A stretch of 64,000 nt of DNA from Chryseobacterium angstadtii (GTDB lineage Bacteria > Bacteroidota > Bacteroidia > Flavobacteriales > Weeksellaceae). The stretch covers positions 744,001 to 808,000 of the forward strand of contig NZ_LFND01000003.1 in the NCBI RefSeq assembly GCF_001045465.1, written 5' to 3'. The notes under the pieces were generated by a model. The model ran no database searches, was not told the DNA's origin, and saw nothing but the letters and a program-made list of their open reading frames with translations. Made by a program: the position numbers and the translations under genes. Below, piece after piece: positions 45,063 to 54,003 of this stretch (position 1 is its first letter; the number at the start of each line of letters is the position of its first letter).

Positions 45063-46868
45063 ATGCAAAACATTAGAAATATTGCGATTATCGCACACGT
45101 TGACCACGGAAAGACCACTTTGGTTGACAAGATCATTCATGCTACAAACATTTTCAGAGAAAATCAGGAAAGTGGAGAATTAATAATGGATAATAACGAT
45201 CTTGAAAGAGAAAGAGGGATTACCATTCTATCTAAAAATATTTCTGTTACCTATAAAGACACTAAAATTAATGTAATTGACACTCCTGGTCACGCCGATT
45301 TCGGTGGAGAGGTAGAAAGAGTTCTGAAAATGGCAGACGGGGTAATCCTTTTAGTTGATGCCTTTGAAGGACCAATGCCTCAGACAAGATTCGTACTTCA
45401 GAAAGCATTGGAATTAGGCCTTAGACCTTTGGTGGTAATCAACAAAGTAGATAAGCCAAACTGCCGTCCGGACGAAGTTCACGATCAGGTATTCGATTTA
45501 TTCTTCAACCTTGAAGCTACTGAAGAGCAGTTGGATTTCCCAACTTTCTACGGATCTTCAAAACAAGGTTGGTTCAATACTTCACTAGAACAAACTGAAG
45601 ATATCCTGCCGTTATTGGATGGAATTTTACAGTATGTTCCTGCACCAAAAGTAACTGAAGGAAACCTTCAGATGCAGATTACTTCTTTGGATTTCTCTTC
45701 TTTCTTAGGAAGAATTGCTATCGGGAAAGTAACAAGAGGGGAGATCAAGGAATCTCAGTGGATCGGTCTTGCACAGGCAGACGGAAAAGTAGTGAAAGGA
45801 AAAGTAAAAGAACTTTACGTTTTCGAAGGATTAGGAAAGAAAAAAGTAACTGAAGTACAGGCAGGAGATATCTGTGCTGTGGTAGGTTTCGATGCTTTCC
45901 AGATCGGAGATTCTTTCGTAGATCTTGAAAATCCTGAACCATTGGAAAGAACTGCTATTGATGAGCCTACATTGAACATGACGTTCTCTATCAACAATTC
46001 ACCTTTCTTCGGTAAAGACGGTAAATATGTAACTTCTAACCACCTGAAAGAAAGATTAACAAAAGAATTAGAGAAAAACCTTGCATTAAGGGTTCAGCAG
46101 ACAGATGATGCCAATACATTCCTTGTTTTTGGTAGAGGTATTCTTCACTTGTCAGTTTTAATTGAAACCATGAGAAGAGAAGGGTATGAAATGACTATCG
46201 GTCAGCCGCAGGTTATCTTTAGAGAAATTGATGGAGAAAGATGTGAGCCTTACGAATCTTTGGTTGTTGACGTTCCTGAAGAATATGCTTCAAGAGTTAT
46301 CGACCTGGCAACTCAGAGAAAAGGTGACCTTCACATTATGGAAACTAAAGGTGAAATGCAGCACATGGAATTCGAAATTCCTTCAAGAGGTTTGATCGGA
46401 TTGCGTTCTCAAATGCTTACGGCTACTGCTGGTGAAGCTATTATGGCGCACCGTTTCACAGAATACAAGCCTTTCAAAGGTGTTATTCCTGGAAGAAACA
46501 ATGGAGTACTGATCAGCAAAACTCAAGGTCCTGCTACAGAATATTCTATTGCTAAACTACAGGATAGAGGTAAGTTCTTCGTAGATCCGGGTGAGGAAAT
46601 CTATGCAGGTATGATCATCGGTGAACAAAACAAACCTGGAGACCTGGTAGTAAACATCGTAGAAGCAAAACAGTTGAATAACATGAGAGCTTCAGGAAAA
46701 GATAAAGATACCGGTGTTGCTCCGAAAATCTTATTCTCACTGGAAGAATGTATGGAATATATTCAGGGTGATGAAGCGATTGAAGTAACTCCGAACTTCA
46801 TCAGAATGAGAAAGAAAGTCCTTTCTGAAGAAGAAAGAAAAAGAATGGAAAGATCAGCGAAAGCTTAA
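45063..46868 (+). CDS. typA: Translational GTPase TypA/BipA
   Basis: 601 residues with the usual order: GTPase domain with G1 AHVDHGKTTL (about residues 10-19), G2 RERGITI, G3 DTPGHADFGG, and G4 NKVDK; then domain II (ITSLDFSSFLGRIAIGKV), an EF-G III-like domain, the V-like domain (CEPYESLVVDVPEEYA; PSRGLIGLRSQMLTATAG), and the BipA-specific C-terminal domain. It is a ribosome-associated factor needed for assembly and stress adaptation in other bacteria. Monocistronic, with its own promoter and terminator. Confidence 0.96.
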   Translation: MQNIRNIAIIAHVDHGKTTLVDKIIHATNIFRENQESGELIMDNNDLERERGITILSKNISVTYKDTKINVIDTPGHADFGGEVERVLKMADGVILLVDAFEGPMPQTRFVLQKALELGLRPLVVINKVDKPNCRPDEVHDQVFDLFFNLEATEEQLDFPTFYGSSKQGWFNTSLEQTEDILPLLDGILQYVPAPKVTEGNLQMQITSLDFSSFLGRIAIGKVTRGEIKESQWIGLAQADGKVVKGKVKELYVFEGLGKKKVTEVQAGDICAVVGFDAFQIGDSFVDLENPEPLERTAIDEPTLNMTFSINNSPFFGKDGKYVTSNHLKERLTKELEKNLALRVQQTDDANTFLVFGRGILHLSVLIETMRREGYEMTIGQPQVIFREIDGERCEPYESLVVDVPEEYASRVIDLATQRKGDLHIMETKGEMQHMEFEIPSRGLIGLRSQMLTATAGEAIMAHRFTEYKPFKGVIPGRNNGVLISKTQGPATEYSIAKLQDRGKFFVDPGEEIYAGMIIGEQNKPGDLVVNIVEAKQLNNMRASGKDKDTGVAPKILFSLEECMEYIQGDEAIEVTPNFIRMRKKVLSEEERKRMERSAKA

Positions 46869-46888
46869 TTAATTTCTATATAATATAC

Positions 46889-46916
46889 AAACCTCCGGAT
46901 TTTTTCGGAGGTTTTT
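46889..46916 (+). terminator. Rho-independent terminator of typA
   Basis: AACCTCCG and CGGAGGTT pair around a T-rich loop and are followed by TTT. Confidence 0.9.
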
Positions 46917-47086
46917 GCTTTTATAATGGGCTTCATACTTAAAATTGTTACTGTATATTTTTATGAAATATTGTCTTTTTAATTTTTAAAATTAAATCAT
47001 TATTGCGTTTTTAATTTATTTTAATATTGAATTAAATCTATTTGTTTAAACTAATTGATTTTCATCTGTTTAAATGATATTAATTG

Positions 47087-47111
47087 TATGTTTGTTCCTA
47101 CGCATCGCGTA
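47087..47111 (+). promoter_or_regulatory. Promoter -7 box and palindrome at the transcription start
   Basis: TATGTTTG (47087-47094) matches TAnnTTTG. The inverted repeat TACGC-ATC-GCGTA (47099-47111) sits at the expected transcription start, a natural operator position. Confidence 0.55.
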
Positions 47112-47127
47112 ATTAAAAACACAAATA

Positions 47128-48456
47128 ATGAAAAAAAAGACCTTACAATTAGTTTGTTCTCTATCCTTGTTGTGCCCTGTATTAGGGGTAGCACAGAATA
47201 CTACAGACAAGAAAAATGATTCTTTATCATTAACTGTTAATCCCGTATCATCAAAAGAAGTAAAAGATCTTTCCGTAAAGGTTAGTTTTTATGGCTTTCT
47301 GAGAAACTATATATTTTACGATACCAGACAGACCATTGGTGCCGGTGAAAATCTGGTTCCGCTGTATCCAAAAGATAGACAGTTGGATGTAAAAGGAAAC
47401 GACATTAATGATGCTCCTAAATTTCATATGCTTTCCGTATTATCAAGAGCCGGAATTAATGTAAAAGGCCCCAAAGTATTAGGAGCAGAAACGGCCGGGA
47501 TTTTAGAAGCTGAATTCTTCGGATCTACAGAAGCAGGTATCAACGAACTAAGACTTCGCCATGCCTATGTAACGTTTGATTGGGAAAAAACACAGCTGGG
47601 AATAGGGCAGTACTGGAATCCTATTGTTATTCTGGATTGCCTTCCGAACGTTGTCAATTACGGATCAGGTTCTCCTACTTTTGCTTTAAACCGTAATCCG
47701 CAGGTAAGACTTACCCAAAAACTGGACGAACATTTTAAAATTATTGCTGCCGTTACTTCACAACGCGATTTCACCCCCAATACTTCTCCGTACAGAGACA
47801 GCGGAATGCCTTCCACTCACTTACAGCTTCAGTACAAATCGCCCAATTTCATAGCCGGAATAGCCGGGCAGTATGAGGTACTCAGGCCTCAGTTATCCTC
47901 GGGGAATCCTCCGGTAGTTAATCACAATAAAGTAAAAAGCATTACTGCAGTATTGTATGCAAAAGTGATTACCAAGCCCTTAACAATCAGTGCTTCGGCA
48001 ATAATGGCTCAGAATGCAGCAACATTTGTTATGCTGGGTGGTTTTATGGGGTATTCTGCTCCCGGGGAAGCTGATATTTTCAGAACCATGAATACAAGAA
48101 GCGCCTGGATAGATTTCCAACAGGTTACAGACAAAAAAATAGCACTGGGTCTTTTTGCAGGAGCAGTAAAAAATCTGGGAGCAAATGATCCGGTACAAGG
48201 CAGAACTCCCACGGCATATGGTGTCACGGCAGCTTGGGGTGCTGTTTCTGGGACTCCCGGTGCGCGTAGCGTAGATCATCTGTGGAAGGTCGTACCGCGG
48301 GTAGACTGGATCCTGAACAAGAACATCAAGTTTAGATTTGAGGTGGAAAATACCTTTGCTACCTGGGGAGATGCTCAAATTAGTGGTAGAGGGGTTGGAA
48401 ATGAGTTTAATGCCAAAAACAACCGTTTCCACCTTGCTACATTTTTTATGTTTTAA
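47128..48456 (+). CDS. Outer-membrane porin-like beta-barrel protein
   Basis: 442 residues with a signal peptide (LVCSLSLLCPVLGVAQ). From residue 50 onward there are alternating amphipathic strands (VSFYGFLRNYIFYDTRQ; AEFFGSTEAGINELRLRHAYV; TQLGIGQYWNPIVI), ending in Phe (FHLATFFMF), as for barrel proteins. It resembles DcaP-like or related porins, but the match is loose. The transporter gene follows after 29 nt, so the pair probably brings one substrate through both membranes. Confidence 0.75.
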   Translation: MKKKTLQLVCSLSLLCPVLGVAQNTTDKKNDSLSLTVNPVSSKEVKDLSVKVSFYGFLRNYIFYDTRQTIGAGENLVPLYPKDRQLDVKGNDINDAPKFHMLSVLSRAGINVKGPKVLGAETAGILEAEFFGSTEAGINELRLRHAYVTFDWEKTQLGIGQYWNPIVILDCLPNVVNYGSGSPTFALNRNPQVRLTQKLDEHFKIIAAVTSQRDFTPNTSPYRDSGMPSTHLQLQYKSPNFIAGIAGQYEVLRPQLSSGNPPVVNHNKVKSITAVLYAKVITKPLTISASAIMAQNAATFVMLGGFMGYSAPGEADIFRTMNTRSAWIDFQQVTDKKIALGLFAGAVKNLGANDPVQGRTPTAYGVTAAWGAVSGTPGARSVDHLWKVVPRVDWILNKNIKFRFEVENTFATWGDAQISGRGVGNEFNAKNNRFHLATFFMF

Positions 48457-48485
48457 ACAGATACACAAATAATTTAAACACAATA

Positions 48486-49861
48486 ATGATGAATACAGAA
48501 AACAAAACCACTAAAAATAGCATATTAACAGTAATTATTGCATCATCTGCAGGAACACTTATAGAATGGGATGACATGTTTCTTGCAATAATTCTTGCAG
48601 GAACCCTTTCTTTAAATCTTTTCCCGGCCGATGGATCACATTTTCTCGAAACATTAGGAGTAGTGGCCTCATCCTTTATGTTTCGTCCGATAGGTTCACT
48701 TATTTTTGGAAGTATCGGAGATAGGATTGGGCGGAAATATTCTTTTATTCTGTCTTTGGTTTTAATGGGAGTATCTACATTCTTTATTGGTTGTATTCCT
48801 AATTTTTCCAGTATAGGATGGGCGGCTCCTGTTTTATTATTAATTTGCAGGTTGATGCAGGGGCTGGCCATCAGTGGTGAATATGCCGGTGCAGTGATCT
48901 ATGTGGCAGAGCATGCCCCGGTAAACAGAAGAGGATTTTATACCGGATTTATTCAGGCTACCGTACCTATAGGTCTTTTAATCTGTCTTAGTGTGATATT
49001 CATTACAAGGAGTGCTATGTCTGAAGCTGATTTTACCGATTACGGATGGCGAATTCCTTTTCTTTTAAGCTCCGTTCTTGTCATTTTAAGCTATTCTGTC
49101 CGAAGAAAACTGCATGAGAGTCCTGTTTTTGAAGCTCTGAAACAGGCCGGAAAAACAAGCAGATCTCCAATTAAAGAGGCATTCAGTACAAAAGGAAATA
49201 TTAAGACGATGCTGAAAGCAATTTTTGGAGGCAATGCAGCCCAAAGTTCGGTAATGCAAACCAGTTTGTTTGTTACCCTTTTTTTATGCAGCGTGCCGTA
49301 AAGCTTGAAGATACTACGGTGCTCTTAATTACGGGTACTGTTACTCTTTTCAGTTCTTATTTTTATCAGTATTTTGGCGCATTAAGTGATCGTGTGGGCC
49401 GTAAGAAAGTCCTTCTTGGAGGGCTTATTTCAAGCCTTATTATGATTCCGGTTTCTTTTTATCTTTTCATGAAAATTGGAAACCCGGACGGGCTTACAGA
49501 AGTACATTCAATCAGTAATATGGCCATTTTAAAAATTATGGGAGTCAGCTTTTTACTTTCGGTGGCGGGAGCCGCCACCTATGGCCCTTTAGGAGCTTTT
49601 ATGCTGGAAATTTTTCCTACAAAAATAAGGTATACAAGCATGGGATTTGCTCAGAATATGGGAAACGGATTTATTGGTGGTGCAACTACTTTTGTTACTG
49701 AACTAATTAAATCATCATTTGTTGTAAGTGCTGTACTTTCACCATATACTGGTTTAATTTATCCTTTACTTTTAGTGATTCTTGCTATAATTATCAATAT
49801 CATATACATTCCGGAAACTTATAAAAATGATCTTACAGAAGAGGAAAGTATTGAAAAATAG
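48486..49861 (+). pseudogene. MHS-type MFS transporter, split by a -1 frameshift at 49279-49286
   Basis: The first frame (48486-49301) encodes 271 residues with an MHS-type start (GTLIEWDDMFLAIILAG), SIGDRIGRKYSF and RLMQGLAISGEYAGA, about 6-7 TMs, and then ends. The rest continues in the -1 frame from 49286 (MQRAVKLEDTTVLLITG to 49861), with GALSDRVGRKK and five more TMs. Joined by one extra base or a -1 shift the protein would be about 458 residues, the normal length for the family. The junction is a run of seven T reading T_TTT_TTA in the zero frame. It may be a decayed gene, a base-calling error, or programmed frameshifting. The porin upstream points to uptake of a small organic acid. Confidence 0.85.
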
Positions 49862-49999
49862 ATTTTAAACCTTTATAATCAGACAGATAAGCTTCAAATT
49901 TATTGGCAATAACTAAGGCAGTATGAATAAAAATATGCATACTGCTTTTGTTTTAACTTTTTTTACTTTCCAAATTCGGATAAATGGTCTTTATATTGT

Positions 50000-50007
50000 T
50001 AGTTTTG
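50000..50007 (+). promoter_or_regulatory. Promoter -7 box for the glycosyl hydrolase gene
   Basis: TAGTTTTG matches TAnnTTTG, 43 nt before the ATG. Confidence 0.5.
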
Positions 50008-50049
50008 TATTTTTAAAATCGAAAGCAAATCCTTTTCAGACCACAACGT

Positions 50050-51654
50050 ATGAAAATCAATACCATAAAATTAATTTATCTTCTGGGTGCATCAGCCTTT
50101 GTAAGTACTTCATGTGCAGCAAACAAAATACCTGCTACGGAAGTGCCTGCAAAAAATACAGCAAAACCCAACACCAACTCAGCAAAACCAAAAGACCCTG
50201 TAAAGCCTATAGCAGCAATTCCTCCGGCCGAAGAAAATTTCAGAACCACTCTTCCTGAAGTTAAAAGAGAATTTCGCGGAGCCTGGATCGCAAGTGTAGC
50301 CAATATCAACTGGCCTTCAAGAAATAATTTAACCGTCGATCAGCAGAAAGCAGAAGCCATAAGCATGCTGGATATGCTTAAAGACAATAATTTTAATGCC
50401 GCCATCTTTCAGATCAGACCTTCTGCAGATGCACTTTATACAAGCAACATAGAACCCTGGTCGTACTTCCTGACCGGACAGACGGGAATTGCTCCTTATC
50501 CTAATTATGATCCTCTTCAGTTCTGGATTGAAGAAGCCCATAAAAGAGGCCTGGAGCTGCACGTATGGCTGAATCCTTACCGTGCCCATCATACCAACGG
50601 AGGTTCTGTAAACAGCCTTTCCATGGCGAATAAGCTTTCCGATATCGTGATTAAATTAAAAAACGGAATGTATTGGTTTGATCCTGCCAATCCCAAAACA
50701 CAGGGCCATGTTTCGAATGTAGTAAAAGATATCGTGCAGAGATATGATATTGATGCCGTACATTTTGACGACTATTTTTATCCTTATGCCACCTACAACA
50801 GAGGAGCCGATTTCCCGGATAATGCAAGTTGGAACGAATACCTGAGAAACGGAGGAACATTATCCAGAGCAGACTGGAGAAGAGATAATGTGAACAGATT
50901 TGTAGAAAGGATCTATAAAGAAATTCACGCAGAAAAAAATTATGTAAGATTCGGAATCAGTCCGTTTGGAATCTGGAAACCCGGATATCCTGCAGGAATC
51001 GTTGGTTCTTCCCAATATGACGAATTGTATGCGGATGCCAAATTATGGCTGAATAAAGGCTGGGTAGATTATTTTTCGCCACAGCTGTACTGGCCTATAG
51101 ATTCAAAAGGACAGGGTTTTGAAGCTCTATTGAACTGGTGGAAGTCTGAAAATACAATGAACCGTCATTTATGGCCCGGACTGAATACTGTTGAAATCAA
51201 AGTATCAGACCGTCCTGAGGAAATTAAGAACCAAATAGAAATCTCAAGACAGGTCCTAAAAAACGATGCTGGGGAAATTCACTGGAGCATTGCCGGACTT
51301 ACAAAAAATCCCAATATGCTTCCCGTATTGAAAAACGGTCCTTACAAAGAAAAAGCTCTTGTTCCGAAAACTCCGTGGATAAAGGCTGTTCCATTGCAGA
51401 CTCCGACTATATTTGTGACGGATAATGGAAGTTCTGTGAAAACAAGCTGGAGTATTAAGAACATCGGAGACGTTTTCCAATGGGTTCTTTTTACTCAGTA
51501 CAATGGCGTTTGGGAAACAGAAATTCTTACATTGGATACCCTTTCAAAAGATATTCTGAAATTTAAAGACGGAAAAAAATTAAATGCAGTTGCCATCAAA
51601 GCGGTAGACAGACTTGGAAATGAAAGCGATTACATGGCGAAAAAGATCAAATAG
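50050..51654 (+). CDS. Family-10-like glycosyl hydrolase (GHL10/YngK type), lipoprotein
   Basis: 534 residues. Lipobox STSCAANK near Cys24, then a Lys/Pro/Ala-rich linker (about 27-62). The catalytic TIM barrel starts with REFRGAWIASVANINWPS and continues through FNAAIFQIRPSADALY, LELHVWLNPYRAHH, VHFDDYFYPY and IHWSIAGLTKNP; these match the GHL10 (DUF187) family found in YngK. The last 100 residues look like a fibronectin-type sandwich. Members act on bacterial or host polysaccharides at the cell surface; the substrate is not known. Confidence 0.9.
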   Translation: MKINTIKLIYLLGASAFVSTSCAANKIPATEVPAKNTAKPNTNSAKPKDPVKPIAAIPPAEENFRTTLPEVKREFRGAWIASVANINWPSRNNLTVDQQKAEAISMLDMLKDNNFNAAIFQIRPSADALYTSNIEPWSYFLTGQTGIAPYPNYDPLQFWIEEAHKRGLELHVWLNPYRAHHTNGGSVNSLSMANKLSDIVIKLKNGMYWFDPANPKTQGHVSNVVKDIVQRYDIDAVHFDDYFYPYATYNRGADFPDNASWNEYLRNGGTLSRADWRRDNVNRFVERIYKEIHAEKNYVRFGISPFGIWKPGYPAGIVGSSQYDELYADAKLWLNKGWVDYFSPQLYWPIDSKGQGFEALLNWWKSENTMNRHLWPGLNTVEIKVSDRPEEIKNQIEISRQVLKNDAGEIHWSIAGLTKNPNMLPVLKNGPYKEKALVPKTPWIKAVPLQTPTIFVTDNGSSVKTSWSIKNIGDVFQWVLFTQYNGVWETEILTLDTLSKDILKFKDGKKLNAVAIKAVDRLGNESDYMAKKIK

Positions 51655-51741
51655 CTGGTTTCTTTAGCAAACTTCATTGGTCGTAATATTATTAGGACAT
51701 TCTCTGGTTAGGATGTCCTGTTTTTATAGAGTCTTAGCCTG

Positions 51742-53241
51742 CTACCAGATATTTTTTATCAGTTTATTATACACCTGGGCAATCTCTATGATTTTATTTT
51801 GCATCAGATGTTTTCTTACTGCTGTATGCCCCAGAATAATCCCGTTTCTGGCAGAAGATATAAAACACTTGCTGTAGGGGTGGGCAATAATCTGATGGTC
51901 TTTAAGGATACTCACCAGTTTCCTGTCATCCAGTGACTGGTCTATATTCCCCAAAAGATGAAGGCTTCGTACCCCTGAGTCTTGCAGCCTGAAGGATTCA
52001 TGAATGTTCTCGGTAAGGACCGTTTTAAATATGTACTCACGTTCTTCCGCAGCATCAATTACATTTTTGATGTGATTAAACAGATAATTTCTTTTTATAA
52101 ATTCACTCATCACAATCTGATTGGAAGGCGAAACAAACCTGTGGGAATGCTTTTGGAGAGCCTTTATCACATCCAGAAGATAATAAGGTACAATCATATA
52201 ACCCAGCCTGATGGAAGGGTGCAGCAATCTGTTGAAAGTACCCAGGTAAACTACCCTGTCATGATGATCCATTTCAAATAGAGAAGGATCTTTTAGTCCC
52301 CAGTTGCTGATTTCATGATCATAATCATTTTCTATGATGATTGATCCCTTTTCTGTAGCCCATTCCAGAAGATCCAGCTTTCTTTTCCGGCTCATTTTAA
52401 TTCCTGTCGGATACTGATTGGAAGGAGTAACATGGATGATCTTGGGTTTTATTTCTTCTGGAAAAAGATGAACATTAATCCCTTCTTCATCTACTTCTAG
52501 TGCATGAAGCTCTGCATTCAGGCTTTTAAAAATAGAGTGTACATTGGGAAAGGTAGGGTTTTCCATGATCACCGGATCACCGGGATTGATTAGGGCGGAA
52601 CCTACTAAAAATAACGACTGCAGGGAGCCGGATACAATGATGATCTGCTCAGGATTACATTGGATGCCCCGCATTGAGTAAAGATATTCCGCAATATTTT
52701 TTTTGAAATTGATGATGCCGGACACATTGGAATAGTTCAGAGAAGATGCCTTTACATTGCGCCAGTAGAGATTGTAGAGATTCTTCCATTGGTTGATTGG
52801 GAAAATATCCAGCGGAGGAAGCCCCGGCCTGAAAGCAATATACTGGTCTGAAGTAGTATTCATAATATGAACATTGGACTGAAAGCTTTTTCCGGTATCA
52901 GATATGGAAGGATATCTTATTTCCGGATTTATTTTATCCTTTGTATCAACGTCTTTCTTCACTCTTTCCAGAATGATATAACCAGCCCCTTTTTTTGACT
53001 CTATAAGCCCTTCAAAAACAAGCAGCTCATAAGCTTTTATCACCGAACTCCGGGACACCTTCAGAAGCTCCGCAAGAACACGGCTGGAAGGTATTTTTGT
53101 GCCTGTGAGGATTTTGTTTTGTTCAATAATATCTCTGAAAACTTCCTTAATGGTTAAATATTTAAGCTGATTTTTTTTAAATTTTTTATAAAACAGATCA
53201 GGAGATATAAAATTGCTAATATTTACGACTGGTATGCTCAT
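51742..53241 (-). CDS. MocR/GabR-type regulator (GntR HTH + aminotransferase-like domain), lacking PLP lysine
   Basis: 499 residues. The N-terminal winged helix (about 35-100) reads GTKIPSSRVLAELLKVSRSS, VIKAYELLVFEGLIES. The aminotransferase-like domain (130-499) has TPSNQYPTGIK, ENDYDHEIS (PLP pyridine Asp) and YLGTFNRLLHP then SIRLGYMIVP. In GabR-type proteins the fourth residue of that GTFSK box is the Schiff-base Lys; here it is Arg338 (codon AGA at 52230-52228). PLP could bind only without the internal aldimine, if at all. It is transcribed away from the seven-gene operon at 53381-61899, its probable target. Confidence 0.9.
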   Translation of the reverse strand: MSIPVVNISNFISPDLFYKKFKKNQLKYLTIKEVFRDIIEQNKILTGTKIPSSRVLAELLKVSRSSVIKAYELLVFEGLIESKKGAGYIILERVKKDVDTKDKINPEIRYPSISDTGKSFQSNVHIMNTTSDQYIAFRPGLPPLDIFPINQWKNLYNLYWRNVKASSLNYSNVSGIINFKKNIAEYLYSMRGIQCNPEQIIIVSGSLQSLFLVGSALINPGDPVIMENPTFPNVHSIFKSLNAELHALEVDEEGINVHLFPEEIKPKIIHVTPSNQYPTGIKMSRKRKLDLLEWATEKGSIIIENDYDHEISNWGLKDPSLFEMDHHDRVVYLGTFNRLLHPSIRLGYMIVPYYLLDVIKALQKHSHRFVSPSNQIVMSEFIKRNYLFNHIKNVIDAAEEREYIFKTVLTENIHESFRLQDSGVRSLHLLGNIDQSLDDRKLVSILKDHQIIAHPYSKCFISSARNGIILGHTAVRKHLMQNKIIEIAQVYNKLIKNIW

Positions 53242-53380
53242 GTTCTGGGTATTGGTATGTACAAGTTACTGAAAACTTTGTTCATTTTTGTTTTTGTTAA
53301 ATAAAAAATAATTAAAACACTTTAACGGTAAGAAATCTATAATGATCACCCGTTATCGAACAAAATATAAAGTAATCATC

Positions 53381-53992
53381 ATGAAAACGAATATTTCCTT
53401 ACTTCTCAGTTTTGTATCTTTTTTACTTATTGCCTGTAAAACAGATGATGTGATGATGGAAGATGCCATTGTATCAGATCCACTCATCATTAACGAAGTT
53501 CTTTATGACCCGTCCAATGTAGCTCTTGAAGGGGATGCTAACGGAGACGGAAAATACAGCCAGGAACAGGATGAGTTTATTGAGTTTTTCAATACCACCA
53601 CTACAGCATTGGATGTAAGCGGGTACAAAATTTTTGATGCAACCGGGCTTACCAATAATATTCCCGTTCATGTTTTTCCTGCCGGAAGCATAATTCAGCC
53701 GCGTAAAGCTTTAGTTGTTTTCGGAGGCGGTACTCCATCCGGAACCTTTGGCGGAGCAGTAGTGCAGACTTCCACTACAGGAAACCTCAGTTTGAATAAT
53801 GAAGTTGATTTTATCACAGTTACTGATGCTGCAGGAACTACTGTAGCTACCTTTGATATTGGTCCGCTTTCAAACAATCCTAATGAAGCTTTTACAAGAA
53901 ATCCTGATATTACAGGAAGCTTTGTTCAGCACAGTTCGGTAAGCAGCAGTCTTTTTTCACCGGGAAAGAAGAATAATAACTCTAATTTTTAA
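53381..53992 (+). CDS. Lamin-tail-domain lipoprotein
   Basis: 203 residues from ATG 53381; an upstream ATG at 53342 has no signal character. Lipobox LLIACKTDD (Cys17). Residues 30-150 form a lamin tail domain (IINEVLYDPSN, EFIEFFNTTTTALDVSGYKIFD, ALVVFGGG). DANGDGKYSQEQDEF inserted there looks like a calcium-binding EF-hand-type loop. Surface-exposed by inference. First gene of the operon, 11 nt ahead of the DcuC-type carrier. Confidence 0.82.
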   Translation: MKTNISLLLSFVSFLLIACKTDDVMMEDAIVSDPLIINEVLYDPSNVALEGDANGDGKYSQEQDEFIEFFNTTTTALDVSGYKIFDATGLTNNIPVHVFPAGSIIQPRKALVVFGGGTPSGTFGGAVVQTSTTGNLSLNNEVDFITVTDAAGTTVATFDIGPLSNNPNEAFTRNPDITGSFVQHSSVSSSLFSPGKKNNNSNF

Positions 53993-54003
53993 AAACAAAA
54001 ATT

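Noticed and set aside
49286-49861. Second half of the transporter as a separate gene
   Set aside because: It begins in the middle of an MFS fold, has no ribosome binding site of its own, and joins smoothly to the upstream frame by a -1 shift.
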